DNA of 52,064 bases from a virus, in IMG/VR virus record IMGVR_UViG_3300047409_000754, positions 1 to 52,064 of that record. The stretch is one strand, 5' to 3'. The translations under genes and the position numbers were made by a program. The notes below the pieces were generated by a model that did not search any database, had not been told where the DNA came from, and saw nothing but the letters and a program-made list of their open reading frames with translations. Of the stretch, positions 1 through 8,259 are shown in pieces. Position 1 is the first letter of the stretch. Each line of letters starts with the position of its first letter.

Positions 1-87
1 GGCCTGCTTCGGATCGCGGCCCGAACGAATCAACTCAGCGATATTGCTACTGATTGTCTTCTGCGATGACCCGGGGGCGAGCGGCAT
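1..87 (-). CDS. Small conserved phage protein, 5' part (gene crosses the contig junction)
   Basis: The ATG at 87 overlaps the portal stop codon (TGATG). The frame runs to base 1 and continues at 52044, ending with TAA at 51967-51969, giving a 54-residue protein that begins MPLAPGSSQKTISSNIAELI. Short basic proteins of the form MPL..GSSQK.IS.NI...G..QKQA.AIA are common near portal and terminase genes of tailed phages, and their function is unknown. The gene is only intact if the window is circular. Confidence is high that it is a gene and low for function. Confidence 0.85.
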   Translation of the reverse strand, partial: MPLAPGSSQKTISSNIAELIRSGRDPKQA

Positions 88-1997
88 CACGCGGCCTGCG
101 GCATGGGGAGCGCGCTCGGGAGCGGCCCCGCCGGCGCGCCGCCGGCCGCGCCCTGGCCGATCACCGGGGGGACTGGCGGCGGCAGGCCGGCGGCGCCAGC
201 CTGCGCGATGGACATCGGAACGGGGCCGCCGGCGGGGGCGCCTTGAATTTGTCCCTGTAGATCCTTCGCCGAATCCATGAACCGGCGCAGGAGCTCCAAC
301 CGGTCTTCGGGGCAGCCCTGCGTGCGCTCGCGGAGGTAGCGGTTCTGCGCCACCGTGATCGCCAGGGCGAGGTCCATGTACGGCTCGGGCGACTCGAAGA
401 CCCCGTCCTCGACGATCTTGTCGAGCATCCAGTCGATCGCGTCGCGGCTCGCGGTCTGCAGTTCGATGACGCTGGCCGTGTCGGGGTAATCGATGATCCG
501 GAGGTAGTCCTCCTTCGAGATCTGCCCGGTCTGGAACATCTCGGCGGCGCGCTGGAGGCGCCCGGCCGGCGACGTCGGCAGCGAGGAGATCGGGAACGCC
601 TTCATGACGGCGTCCGTCTTCAGCGTCGGCAGCTCGCGCCAGTCGATCACGTCGATGCCGCCGCCGCGGGGCGCGCGCACCTTCGGACGGATCTCCTCGG
701 CGAGCTCCAGGTCAAGCTTCGCGATGTCGACGACGAGATCCTCGAGCGACATCCCCAGCGTCACGTAACGCTCGCTCTCGGCGCTCTCGAACGCGCGCAG
801 CGCCTCGCCGCTGTTGAGCCCGGCGGGCTTCATGGCCTGCGCGGCAAGCTCGCTGATGCCGACGCGCTTGTAGGCGCGCTCGATCGTCTTGTCCAGGTGC
901 GCGTAGAGCTCGGGGGGGACCGCCCCGGGCGTGATGAACTGTGGCGCTTGCCCCGGCGCGTGGCGGATGATGCCCGCCGCCTTGCTGCCGAGCTGGTCGT
1001 CGGTGACGCCGCTCGTCTTCGGCACCAGCCAGCGGCCCGTCGCCATGCGGCGCTGGCACTCGTCGATGACGACCTGCGTCCGGTTGATGTTCGACTGAAA
1101 CGGCCCGAGGATCTCGGGGATGCCGATGTTCCAGAAGCCGCGCCCGGCGCTGACGCAGGTCATGCGCGCGAACGGGAAGCGCGTGCGCTTGTACTTCTCG
1201 TCGACCAGGGCGATCTTGTCGCTGATGCAGAGCACGTGGCGCCCCGGCGTGCCGTCGGCGTCGGGCAGCTTCCAGCCTTCCAGGACCGCGACCATCGCCG
1301 TGTTGCCGTTCGACGTCGGCCCCTGCCACATCGGCCCCTGGTACGAACCAGGCGCCGTTTCGATCGCGAAGCGCGCGCCCTCATCGTCGCCGTAGATCGA
1401 GAGCAGTTCGGTGCGGCTGACGAAGGTCCGATGGATCAGGGACCGCGGCCACTTCCCGAAATAGAGCGCGTCCCACGGGTCGATCAGCAGCTCGTCGGGC
1501 AGGACGACGTCGTGAACGATGGTCTGGCCGTCGAGCGACGCCGTCGCCTTGATGAACCCGTCGCCGTAGGTGAGCGCGTCCTGGCATGCCTGGCGCGTCA
1601 GGCGATAGGTGTCGGTCTCATGAAAGACGCCGTCGACGAACCGGCTGCGCTTCTTCCCGGCGATGCGCGCGCGGAAGTCGCCGCCGTCGGTGAGGAACAA
1701 GATCCACGGCTTGTTGCGGCCGACCTTGTTGACCAGGGTCTCGACGGCGCTGCCGCAGACGTTGAAGACCGGCGCGCGCCAGTCGGTGAAGTCGAGCGCG
1801 CGGACGTTGGTACGGGTGAGGCTCAGCCCGTAGATGTTCGGCAGGTCGCGGTTGGTGGCGAGGCGCGCGAAGACGAGGTTCCGGGCGCGCCGCTCGAAGT
1901 CGTAGCTTTCGAGGTTCGACGCGACCCCGGCCAGCTTCGTGGGGAGGGATGCCTCGTCGGCGTCCCACCAGCGGCCCGTGTTGAGCTCGAAGGCCAT
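87..1997 (-). CDS. Portal protein
   Basis: This 636-residue protein is of the size and composition of podovirus portals, the dodecameric ring through which DNA enters and leaves the capsid. The N-terminal part (about residues 30-120) contains long polar helices and a WRAPVFNVCGSAVETLVNKVG segment typical of portal wing regions. The C-terminus is Pro/Gly/Ala-rich. It follows TerL and a 100-residue protein and precedes the junction gene, scaffold and capsid, which is the standard TerL-portal-scaffold-capsid order. A GGAG Shine-Dalgarno lies about 8 bases before ATG 1997. The assignment rests on size, position and general resemblance rather than a single motif. Confidence 0.8.
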   Translation of the reverse strand: MAFELNTGRWWDADEASLPTKLAGVASNLESYDFERRARNLVFARLATNRDLPNIYGLSLTRTNVRALDFTDWRAPVFNVCGSAVETLVNKVGRNKPWILFLTDGGDFRARIAGKKRSRFVDGVFHETDTYRLTRQACQDALTYGDGFIKATASLDGQTIVHDVVLPDELLIDPWDALYFGKWPRSLIHRTFVSRTELLSIYGDDEGARFAIETAPGSYQGPMWQGPTSNGNTAMVAVLEGWKLPDADGTPGRHVLCISDKIALVDEKYKRTRFPFARMTCVSAGRGFWNIGIPEILGPFQSNINRTQVVIDECQRRMATGRWLVPKTSGVTDDQLGSKAAGIIRHAPGQAPQFITPGAVPPELYAHLDKTIERAYKRVGISELAAQAMKPAGLNSGEALRAFESAESERYVTLGMSLEDLVVDIAKLDLELAEEIRPKVRAPRGGGIDVIDWRELPTLKTDAVMKAFPISSLPTSPAGRLQRAAEMFQTGQISKEDYLRIIDYPDTASVIELQTASRDAIDWMLDKIVEDGVFESPEPYMDLALAITVAQNRYLRERTQGCPEDRLELLRRFMDSAKDLQGQIQGAPAGGPVPMSIAQAGAAGLPPPVPPVIGQGAAGGAPAGPLPSALPMPQAA

Positions 1998-2000
1998 CGG

Positions 2001-2303
2001 TTACTCCGGCCGGGTCGGGTCGCCCCCGCCGGTTGGCACGAACCGGCCCCCGCTGGCGAGCACCTCCAGCATGTCGCGCGCCGGCATCTTGTTGCCGGCG
2101 GCGGCCTCGCGGCGGATGATGTCCAGCGGGTCTTCGCCCGCGGGATCGCCGCGGTCAATCTGCTCGATCAGCACCTCGCCGAGGGTCGCCTGGGCAAGCT
2201 CGGCCTCGACTCCGCCGTCCGGCGTGATCTTGAGCCTCGTGACGCCACACGCACGCGCCGCCTCCAGCAGCGCGCGCAGGTCCTCGGCCTTCGGCAGGTC
2301 CAT
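2001..2303 (-). CDS. Hypothetical 100-residue protein upstream of portal
   Basis: It begins at ATG 2303 and ends three bases before the portal start. It is an acidic, mostly helical protein with no recognised domain; the middle contains a GVTRLKITPDGG segment. The start is defined by the 27-bp sequence 2301-2327, which includes this ATG and is identical to 42236-42262, the start of the S74 tail gene. It therefore appears to be the first gene expressed from a late control element ahead of portal. A small virion or assembly protein is possible. Confidence 0.75.
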   Translation of the reverse strand: MDLPKAEDLRALLEAARACGVTRLKITPDGGVEAELAQATLGEVLIEQIDRGDPAGEDPLDIIRREAAAGNKMPARDMLEVLASGGRFVPTGGGDPTRPE

Positions 2304-2309
2304 CTCACC

Positions 2310-2327
2310 AAAGCGCCCTCGTACCCA
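2310..2327 (-). promoter_or_regulatory. Late control motif, copy A
   Basis: On the minus strand this reads TGGGTACGAGGGCGCTTT, followed after six bases by ATG 2303. It fills the gap between the TerL stop (2333) and the next gene. It is identical to copy B at 42245-42262 and matches the six-copy consensus TGGGTRCRSGGGCGCTTT. A phage-specific promoter or translation-linked element is inferred from its position at group starts. Confidence 0.7.
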
Positions 2328-2332
2328 GGCGG

Positions 2333-3976
2333 CTACCAGTTCTGGGGGTCGCCGTCGTCCTCCCGGGCGCGCGCTTCTTGGCGGGCGACCTCGGCCAGCT
2401 CGGCGCGGATCGCCTCCCGGTGGCGCTCGCCGTCGTTCGCGGGCGGCGGCGGCGGTGCCTCGTAGACGTCGAAGTAGTCCTGGAGCGCGTAGCGCGCAGC
2501 CTCGGACGGGTCCGGGTGCCAGGATGCGGCCCAAGAGCGCTGGCCGGTCGCCAGGGCGCTTTTGTCCCACCGGGCGCGCTGGTAGTCCTGCTCGAGCGCC
2601 GAACCCGCCATGACGCGCGCGCGGCCTTGCTCGAGCAGGTCGTTGTTGCGGTCGACCTGGCCTTTCAAGTCGGCTTTCTTCGCCGCCAGCACCACGGGGA
2701 TGCCGTAGTCGCCGAGCAGGTTGTCGATCGTGTTCTGACTCGAGCCGGCATCGTACCGGCACCGCACCACGCCGCCGCGCTGGGCGCCGAGCTGGGTGAA
2801 CGTCCGATACGCGAGCCCCAGGACCGCGAACATCTGGCCCGTGGTCAGGCGCGCACCGCGGGGAGAGCTCCAGTCGAAGACGTGCTGGACCTCGCGCGAC
2901 CGCTCGCCCCATCCCCAGCCCTGGATGCTGGCCCGGTCGCTGTTGGCGCCGGGGTCGAGCGCGAGCGAGAACATCGTCACACCCGGCAGCGGTTCGGCGG
3001 CCATCATCCCGTAGCGGGCGCCGTCCTTGTCGAGCCGCATCGGGTGCGCGTAGCGGTACTGGGTCGTCGGATCGGTCTCGATGTGGGCGGCGTAGACTTC
3101 GCGCAGCCAATCGGGCAGGACGGGCAGGTAGCTGTTTGTCTCGACGCGGTACCGGTAGGCCGTCGCCGTCGGGTCGAACGCCGGCCGGCCGAACCAATCG
3201 CGTTGGATCTGCGGGTGATCCTCGGTCAGGCCCGTGTCGGTGAGATAGCGATCGAGAACGGCGCGCGCGTCGGGCGTGTGAACGTTGGCGAGGCGCCCCC
3301 AGTTGTGCGGCGACCACGCGCCGATCCGTTCCTGGACGTAGATCCCGCCGCGCTCGACCCAGCCCGACTCACGCCAGAAGCGCCCCGCCGGCACCTCGGG
3401 GAAGACGCCAGACAGGATGAGCCGCGCGTTCATCCCCATCATCGGGGGCAAGATCGAATCGAGAAGCTCGTCGAGTACGTGCCCCTGGTCCTGGCACTCG
3501 TCGATGATGACGACGCCGTCCTCGATTCGACCGCCTAGCAAGTTCTTGATGTGGCGCGCGTCGTCGCTCCCGCCCATGAACACGCGCGCCCCGTTCGGGA
3601 ACGTCGTCAGCATGCGCGTCTCGTTGCGCCACTTCGGATCGAGCCCGCTGAAACGGTCGAAGAGCCGTTTCCAGATCGGTTCCCAGTTGTTGTTCCGGAT
3701 CGCCGGACCGTTGAGCCCGAGGATCAGGTTCGTGCTGTTGGGCCGCAGCAGGCCCGTATCCATCAGGATGCCGTCGTCGCCCTGGGACTTGCCCGACTGC
3801 CGGGCGCACATCACGTGTACGCGGTGAGACTGGTCTGTGACGAACGCGAGCTGCTTCGCATGATCGCCGCAGAAGGCCGCCAGCGAGAACGGCGGCGGCG
3901 GCTCGAACCGACCGGCTAATTCACGCCGAAGAAGTTCTCTCGCCGCGCGACCGGGACTGATACTGCGCGCCGCCAT
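2333..3976 (-). CDS. terL: Terminase large subunit
   Basis: This 547-residue protein is the ATPase/nuclease that drives and cuts DNA during packaging. Walker A is ARQSGKS at residues 58-64, and Walker B with the catalytic acid is VVIIDE at 155-160. The C-terminal RNase H-like nuclease shows candidate metal-binding acids at D341 (SLALDPGAN) and D409 (CRYDAGSS). Its length is normal for TerL. It is preceded by many small genes and followed by the 100-residue protein and portal. No small-terminase gene is obvious beside it; candidates are at 7330-7710 and 8249-8767. Confidence 0.95.
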   Translation of the reverse strand: MAARSISPGRAARELLRRELAGRFEPPPPFSLAAFCGDHAKQLAFVTDQSHRVHVMCARQSGKSQGDDGILMDTGLLRPNSTNLILGLNGPAIRNNNWEPIWKRLFDRFSGLDPKWRNETRMLTTFPNGARVFMGGSDDARHIKNLLGGRIEDGVVIIDECQDQGHVLDELLDSILPPMMGMNARLILSGVFPEVPAGRFWRESGWVERGGIYVQERIGAWSPHNWGRLANVHTPDARAVLDRYLTDTGLTEDHPQIQRDWFGRPAFDPTATAYRYRVETNSYLPVLPDWLREVYAAHIETDPTTQYRYAHPMRLDKDGARYGMMAAEPLPGVTMFSLALDPGANSDRASIQGWGWGERSREVQHVFDWSSPRGARLTTGQMFAVLGLAYRTFTQLGAQRGGVVRCRYDAGSSQNTIDNLLGDYGIPVVLAAKKADLKGQVDRNNDLLEQGRARVMAGSALEQDYQRARWDKSALATGQRSWAASWHPDPSEAARYALQDYFDVYEAPPPPPANDGERHREAIRAELAEVARQEARAREDDGDPQNW

Positions 3977-3979
3977 CCA

Positions 3980-4174
3980 CTACGCGACTCCCAGCGCATG
4001 AAGCTGCTCGACCAAGTGCAGCGCCGTCGGGTCGATGTACGCGATCAGCGCGCCCGAGCCGTCTCGCACCGTTCCGTTGTGCTCGTCGATCCACCACGGG
4101 CGATGATCCATCGGAATGGTCTCGGCGACATCGCGGGCCAAGGCGAGCAGGGCAAGCCGGACGGGTTCGCTCAT
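3980..4174 (-). CDS. Hypothetical 64-residue protein
   Basis: It starts at ATG 4174, overlapping the previous stop by ATGA, and ends three bases before the TerL start. The sequence contains DHRPWWIDEHNGTVRDGSG, an aromatic hairpin-like segment, and no known domain. Position and coupling support a real gene; function is unknown. Confidence 0.7.
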   Translation of the reverse strand: MSEPVRLALLALARDVAETIPMDHRPWWIDEHNGTVRDGSGALIAYIDPTALHLVEQLHALGVA

Positions 4175-4779
4175 ACGTTCGGCAGCGCCGGGTCCTCGAT
4201 GCCGAAGTCGCGCACGAGTCGTCGATCGATGAGCGCCGCGCCGCCAGGGCGCTTCTCCCCGGATTGCGCTCGCAGCCACGCGCGCGCAGCCATTTCGCAT
4301 GGGCCGCACCATACGTGCGTGCGGCCGTCGAAGTGGACGGCCATCGGCGAGCTGCCGTTGTCCTCGTGGCCACGGTCGCACTTGACGGGCGCCACCGGGC
4401 CGAGCGGAAGCCAAGGCGTCGTGATCGAAACTGGCCCGCGCGATACCTCGACGGTCATTTTGCCCGGCGCCTGATTCGTGACGATGCACCGCACGTGCGC
4501 GTATGCCTCGACGTTTTCCAACTCGCCGGTGTAGTTCGTCCAGGTCGCCCCGTCGGTCGAGACCTGCAGGCGCGCGCCGGCGGCCTGGCATGCGGCGCAC
4601 TGGGTGATGTGCGCGGCGAGCCGGTCGCCGTCCATCAGCGTGTCGCACGCCGCACGGATGGGCGGCAGCGGCTTGACGCGCGCTTTCAGACGCGGCGTTG
4701 TTTTCGCAAGCGGCGGCGTGTTCGGAAACATCCGATCGAGGTGCTGCAACATGTCCTGCTTCGCTTGTTCGGGTGTCAT
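4171..4779 (-). CDS. Hypothetical 202-residue Cys-containing protein
   Basis: It contains CAACQ (about residues 61-65) and later KCDRGHEDN and HVWCGPCE motifs, giving two possible zinc-binding Cys/His pairs, with a segment between them (STDGATWTNYTGELENV) that looks beta-rich. A strong AGGAGG lies about eight bases before ATG 4779, inside the 26-codon gene upstream. No function is recognised. Confidence 0.75.
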   Translation of the reverse strand: MTPEQAKQDMLQHLDRMFPNTPPLAKTTPRLKARVKPLPPIRAACDTLMDGDRLAAHITQCAACQAAGARLQVSTDGATWTNYTGELENVEAYAHVRCIVTNQAPGKMTVEVSRGPVSITTPWLPLGPVAPVKCDRGHEDNGSSPMAVHFDGRTHVWCGPCEMAARAWLRAQSGEKRPGGAALIDRRLVRDFGIEDPALPNV

Positions 4780-4856
4780 TTCGGTAGCCTCCTGTCAGCC
4801 GCCAGCCACCAGCCGGCGCGCAGCCACTTCCAGAACGCGCGGAGAGCGCGGGTCAT
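4776..4856 (-). CDS. 26-residue coupled mini-gene
   Basis: It encodes a short Trp- and Arg-rich peptide (MTRALRAFWKWLRAGWWLAA...). Its ATG overlaps the upstream stop by ATGA and its own stop overlaps the next ATG in the same way. It also carries the AGGAGG used by the downstream gene. It may be a true amphipathic peptide or only a spacer that carries ribosomes on. Confidence 0.5.
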   Translation of the reverse strand: MTRALRAFWKWLRAGWWLAADRRLPK

Positions 4857-5377
4857 TCGCCGTCCCTGCCGTTCAGGCGGCGGATCGCCGGAACGATGTC
4901 GTGCCGATGCGCTTGAAGCCAAGCGATAGTGACGCGCGCGCCGCCGAACTCGTCTCGCAGGATGTAGTCCAGGACGTTGTATCCGTGCAGCGGGGCAGCG
5001 ACGCAGGGCCAGTACCAGGGCCGTCCCACCGGCCGCTCCAAGCCGTTGGCGTACGACCCGAGCGCCGTGCTGAGCGCAGCCAATTGAGCTGCGGCCATCG
5101 ATGGCGCCACCGTCCGAATGTCGTGGTCGCGCGCGTTGGGGTCGTGCAGTTGTGCGTGCGGGTCATGCAACGGCGGCGGCGCGCGCCAGACGCTGTTTCC
5201 GCCCATCAACGTCGGCACGGACCCCGGCGGGCAACAGAAGCACGGGGCTGGCTCTCCGGGTTCCGGCACCGCCACCGGTGGCGCGTGATACCCGATCTGG
5301 TCCACCTCGCGCAGCGCCGCGCGGACGTCGGCGTCCGGGTTGCGCAGCTCCTGCTCGACGCGCTCGGCGAAGGTCAT
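4853..5377 (-). CDS. Hypothetical 174-residue protein
   Basis: It starts at ATG 5377, overlapping the previous stop (TGATG). It contains a Cys-rich piece (PAPCFCCPPGS), a His/Asp-rich stretch and a C-terminal segment with several Trp and Tyr. No domain is recognised. Confidence 0.72.
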   Translation of the reverse strand: MTFAERVEQELRNPDADVRAALREVDQIGYHAPPVAVPEPGEPAPCFCCPPGSVPTLMGGNSVWRAPPPLHDPHAQLHDPNARDHDIRTVAPSMAAAQLAALSTALGSYANGLERPVGRPWYWPCVAAPLHGYNVLDYILRDEFGGARVTIAWLQAHRHDIVPAIRRLNGRDGE

Positions 5378-5787
5378 CAGGGGATTTCCGGCAGCACCGG
5401 ACGCTTGCCCGACAAGTTCCCGCCCGCGCGCTGCCAGTGCCGCACGCCGCGCTGATATTCTGCGAGCCATGCCCTACGCACCCGCCGCGGCAGCGAGTTG
5501 ACCCGCGCCGTCTGTTGCCGCGTGAGCAGGAACAGCGGCTGCACCATCAGAATCTCGTTCCAGCCCTGCGCGAAACCGATCGCGTACTCCGCCGACTTCT
5601 CGCGCAGGTCGTCGGGCTGCGTCTCGTCGAGCGCGCAGCCCAATGCGTACTCGATCACGCCGAGCAGAACGCCCTCATCGCCGCCGTGGTTGCGGCCGGC
5701 CACGACGCCCGCGGTGCGCTGCGGGTGGATGTAGCCCGCGGCCTCGGCGGTCTCGAAGGTGTCGTACTCGACGCGAAGCTCAGTCAT
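5377..5787 (-). CDS. Hypothetical 136-residue protein
   Basis: It overlaps the upstream gene by eight bases and the downstream start by TGATG. The sequence is mixed alpha with a basic C-terminal third (SLPRRVRRAWLAEYQRGVRH). Function is unknown; its place in a coupled block upstream of TerL suggests a middle/late accessory protein. Confidence 0.72.
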   Translation of the reverse strand: MTELRVEYDTFETAEAAGYIHPQRTAGVVAGRNHGGDEGVLLGVIEYALGCALDETQPDDLREKSAEYAIGFAQGWNEILMVQPLFLLTRQQTARVNSLPRRVRRAWLAEYQRGVRHWQRAGGNLSGKRPVLPEIP

Positions 5788-6058
5788 TTCGCCCGGTCGC
5801 CTTGACGTCCTTCGGTTCGGCCGGCCTCATGTGCTTCGCGCCGTCCTTGTCGACGATCCCCGTGCAGAGGTGCCAGTGCTGTTCGCAGATCAACGCCGTG
5901 GCGCCGTCGGCGAACGTGCGCACCTCTCCTGGGCGGTCGCACTGGACGGTCTCGGTCAGCGCCGGACCGCCATAGCCTTGCTGCGCAGCAAGGCCGAACG
6001 ATTGAGTCGCCCGCTTCGTCTCGGCCTCGCACTGATTCCAGAGGATCTTGATCATCAT
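5780..6058 (-). CDS. Hypothetical 92-residue protein
   Basis: It starts at the first of two adjacent ATGs (6058). It contains C and H residues in the order CEAET...CDRPGE...CEQHWHLC, compatible with a small zinc fold. It is 13 bases after the preceding stop. No function is recognised. Confidence 0.7.
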   Translation of the reverse strand: MMIKILWNQCEAETKRATQSFGLAAQQGYGGPALTETVQCDRPGEVRTFADGATALICEQHWHLCTGIVDKDGAKHMRPAEPKDVKATGRND

Positions 6059-6071
6059 GGCTCCCCGCGCT

Positions 6072-6287
6072 TCACAGCGCCCCAATCGCTTCGGACAACC
6101 GCGCCTTGGCGCGCAGAATCTTGCCGACCAGCTTGATGTCAGGCGCCCGGCCGGCGTAGGCCGCGGCGGCAGCGAGCTTCTCGGCGGCGTTCATCACCTC
6201 GTCGAGCGTGGCGTTCTCCCGATCCATCAGCCGGCGGGCCTCGTCAACGAACATCTCCGCCAGCAGCGGGCTCTCGGGAAGGATCAC
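6072..6287 (-). CDS. Hypothetical 71-residue helical protein
   Basis: ATG 6287 overlaps the stop of the acetyltransferase-like gene (ATGA). The protein is almost entirely helical and Ala/Glu/Leu-rich, consistent with a small helical bundle. Nothing more specific can be said. Confidence 0.68.
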   Translation of the reverse strand: MILPESPLLAEMFVDEARRLMDRENATLDEVMNAAEKLAAAAAYAGRAPDIKLVGKILRAKARLSEAIGAL

Positions 6288-6748
6288 GGCACACCCAGCA
6301 GAAGCCGCGTCGCCTCGCCGTGCGAGACCATCGTCACCGGGTAGCCCGCATGCCGCGCGCGCCGAAGCGCCCAGCTCGACGCGAACAGCGCCGACAGCGG
6401 CCGGCCCGGCAGGAACCCGGCGGCATCCATCAGCAGCCGCGCGACGCCAACCCCGCGCCAGGGCACCTTCTTCGTGTAGATCCAGGCGACCGTCCGGTTC
6501 TTGAACGCGATCCAGCCGGCGATCTCGTCGTCATCGGTCTCGGGATGCGCAACCAGCACCGTGAACAGCGCCAGCACCGCCGCCCATTCCTGCTTGTGCA
6601 CCTCGAAGAATGCCGTATTCGGGATGCCGTCGGTGTGATCGCTCTCCCGGTACGAGCGCAGGAAGTCAGAATACAGACACGGGTGATCCGACTCGCGCAG
6701 CGGGCGCGTCAGGAAGCGAACCGGCTCGGGCGCGCCGGCTGCGGTCAT
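6284..6748 (-). CDS. GNAT-like acetyltransferase
   Basis: This 154-residue protein shows a GNAT-like core: a beta strand and turn (EIAGWIAFKNRTVAWIYTKK) followed by a VPWRGVGVARLLM loop-helix resembling the acetyl-CoA pyrophosphate loop (R/Q-x-x-G-x-G/A). Similar short proteins are frequent in phages, where substrates are mostly unknown. It is coupled to both neighbours. The family call is moderately sure. Confidence 0.6.
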   Translation of the reverse strand: MTAAGAPEPVRFLTRPLRESDHPCLYSDFLRSYRESDHTDGIPNTAFFEVHKQEWAAVLALFTVLVAHPETDDDEIAGWIAFKNRTVAWIYTKKVPWRGVGVARLLMDAAGFLPGRPLSALFASSWALRRARHAGYPVTMVSHGEATRLLLGVP

Positions 6749-7044
6749 CCCGTCGCCTGCGGCAGCAGCGCGCCCATCGTCGCGCGCGCGTTCTCGTCCT
6801 CCTTGTCGACCAGCGCCTTGACGACGTCGGCCAGGGGGATGCGCGCGATCTGCGCCAGCTCGACCTGCACCGGTGTCAGCCCGACGATCTCCGACATGCG
6901 CCCGCCGACGCAGACGACCGACACGACGAGGTCGCCGGTGACCGGGTCCGGGTTGACCGCCAGCCCGGCGCCGACGAGCGCGAACCCGCTGTCACCCAGC
7001 GGGAACGCCTTCACCATCGGGCCGGGCGCAGCGCCGCGGTTCAT
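6745..7044 (-). CDS. Hypothetical 99-residue protein
   Basis: It contains a beta-rich N-terminal half (GFALVGAGLAVNPDP) and a helical C-terminal half. It is coupled by ATGA to both neighbours. No function is recognised. Confidence 0.7.
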   Translation of the reverse strand: MNRGAAPGPMVKAFPLGDSGFALVGAGLAVNPDPVTGDLVVSVVCVGGRMSEIVGLTPVQVELAQIARIPLADVVKALVDKEDENARATMGALLPQATG

Positions 7045-7316
7045 GCGCCCTTCGACTTCTTCGGCGCGGGGGCGCGCACCTGCGCGTCGGGCGGCAAATC
7101 ATCCGGACCAATCGGAGGCGGCGGACCGGGGATGCTCTCCACGATCGCACCCGGGGTCGCATCGACGCTGAACGTCGCCGTCGCCGGCACCACGGGTGCG
7201 CCCTCGACGTCCAGCGCGTCTGCCAAGTACGCCGCCTCCGCCGCATCGTCGGCGTTGCGCGCGTTCGTCACGGCCTTGCGGAGCGCGTTGATCAGTCGCT
7301 GGGTCAGGTCTTCCAT
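7041..7316 (-). CDS. Hypothetical 91-residue protein
   Basis: A helical N-terminus (residues 1-38) is followed by a Pro-rich, low-complexity tail ending in basic residues. An AAAGGAC Shine-Dalgarno precedes ATG 7316. Function is unknown. Confidence 0.68.
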   Translation of the reverse strand: MEDLTQRLINALRKAVTNARNADDAAEAAYLADALDVEGAPVVPATATFSVDATPGAIVESIPGPPPPIGPDDLPPDAQVRAPAPKKSKGA

Positions 7317-7329
7317 GTCGCTTGTCCTT

Positions 7330-7710
7330 TCAGTCGGCCTTCGTCTTCAGCTCGGCGGCGATCGCCGCCTTCAGGTCGTGATCCGTCTTCATCGCCCGCA
7401 CGACGACGCGCGCGAGCTGCTCCGTCGGGATGCCCGACAGGTCGCCGTCGCCCTTCGTCGCCTCGAGCAGGTGCCGCTTGGCCTGCGCGCAGGTCTCGAG
7501 CGTGCGCGCCAGCCGGCCGACCTGCATCACCTCCTTGTCGGTGAGCGTGGTCTGCTTCGACTTGATGCGCAGCGCCTCGACGTTCCCCCCCAGCGCCTCG
7601 ATGAGGCGGTCGACGTGCTCGTCGCACGTGACGCCCTCGACGACGGCGCGCTCTACCGCGATCTTGCGCGGGCGGCCGACCGGGCGGCGCGGGATGGGCA
7701 GGTCATCCAT
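7330..7710 (-). CDS. Hypothetical DNA-binding-like protein, possible small terminase
   Basis: This 126-residue protein starts with a Pro/Arg-rich arm containing GRPRK (AT-hook-like), followed by a helical region. Size, basic N-terminus and helical content would suit a small terminase or a DNA-binding regulator, and it lies in the block leading to TerL. The evidence is only compositional. Confidence 0.6.
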   Translation of the reverse strand: MDDLPIPRRPVGRPRKIAVERAVVEGVTCDEHVDRLIEALGGNVEALRIKSKQTTLTDKEVMQVGRLARTLETCAQAKRHLLEATKGDGDLSGIPTEQLARVVVRAMKTDHDLKAAIAAELKTKAD

Positions 7711-7930
7711 TGTGCATCTCCTCCATGAGATGGAGCGCCTGCTCCGGGGTGATGACCGCCGGCGCTCGCCGCTTCGTAGGCTGTCCGCATTCTTCGCATG
7801 GGCCGGTCTTCGTCGGCCAGAGCAGGGCCGACAGTAGCGCCAGCCGTGATTCCGATGGCTCCCGGCGCAGCATCTTGCGCACCTCCTCCAGCGGAACGGG
7901 CGGCGGTGGGTAGTTGCTCGGCCTGCCCAT
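7703..7930 (-). CDS. Hypothetical 75-residue protein with a CxxC pair
   Basis: ATG 7930 overlaps the upstream stop by one base. The protein has a CEEC motif (residues 45-48) and no second obvious pair, so it could form half of a zinc site or a dimeric site. Function is unknown. Confidence 0.65.
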   Translation of the reverse strand: MGRPSNYPPPPVPLEEVRKMLRREPSESRLALLSALLWPTKTGPCEECGQPTKRRAPAVITPEQALHLMEEMHNG

Positions 7931-8259
7931 CACGCTTCCAGGTGCGCCAGGGCGATGCGCAGCAGCCGGCGCGCGTTCGCGCGGGCCTGCGGGTTGTTGT
8001 CGGCGGTCCGGCACAGCTCGGCGGCGGAGAACGCATACTCCCGCGCCATGCCGGCGCCGCCGGTGATGGCGCGCGCGGCGAGCTCGGTGATCGCGGGGGA
8101 GACGGCGCCGGCCAGGGGGCGCGGCGCTGGATAGAATTGCGGCGGAATCTGCTCGGGCGCGAGCACCGCCGGCACCGCATCCCCGACCGCCAGCGGCGCG
8201 CCGTCGTGCGGCGGCGTCACGACCGGCCGCGGAATCTGCGAGCGCGCTTCATTCTTCAT
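7930..8259 (-). CDS. Hypothetical 109-residue protein
   Basis: The N-terminal half is Pro/Ala-rich and likely flexible. The C-terminal half is helical with many Ala and Arg. It overlaps the upstream gene by 11 bases. No domain is recognised. Confidence 0.65.
   Translation of the reverse strand: MKNEARSQIPRPVVTPPHDGAPLAVGDAVPAVLAPEQIPPQFYPAPRPLAGAVSPAITELAARAITGGAGMAREYAFSAAELCRTADNNPQARANARRLLRIALAHLEA

Noticed and set aside
897-2465. Long plus-strand open frame opposite portal
   Set aside because: It is antisense to a well-supported portal gene, Arg/Val/Asp/Leu-biased as expected of a GC-rich shadow frame, and has no recognisable domain.
2560-2580. Extra partial match to the late motif (AGGGCGCTTTTG)
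   Set aside because: It keeps only the GGGCGCTTT core, points the wrong way inside TerL and precedes no start codon.
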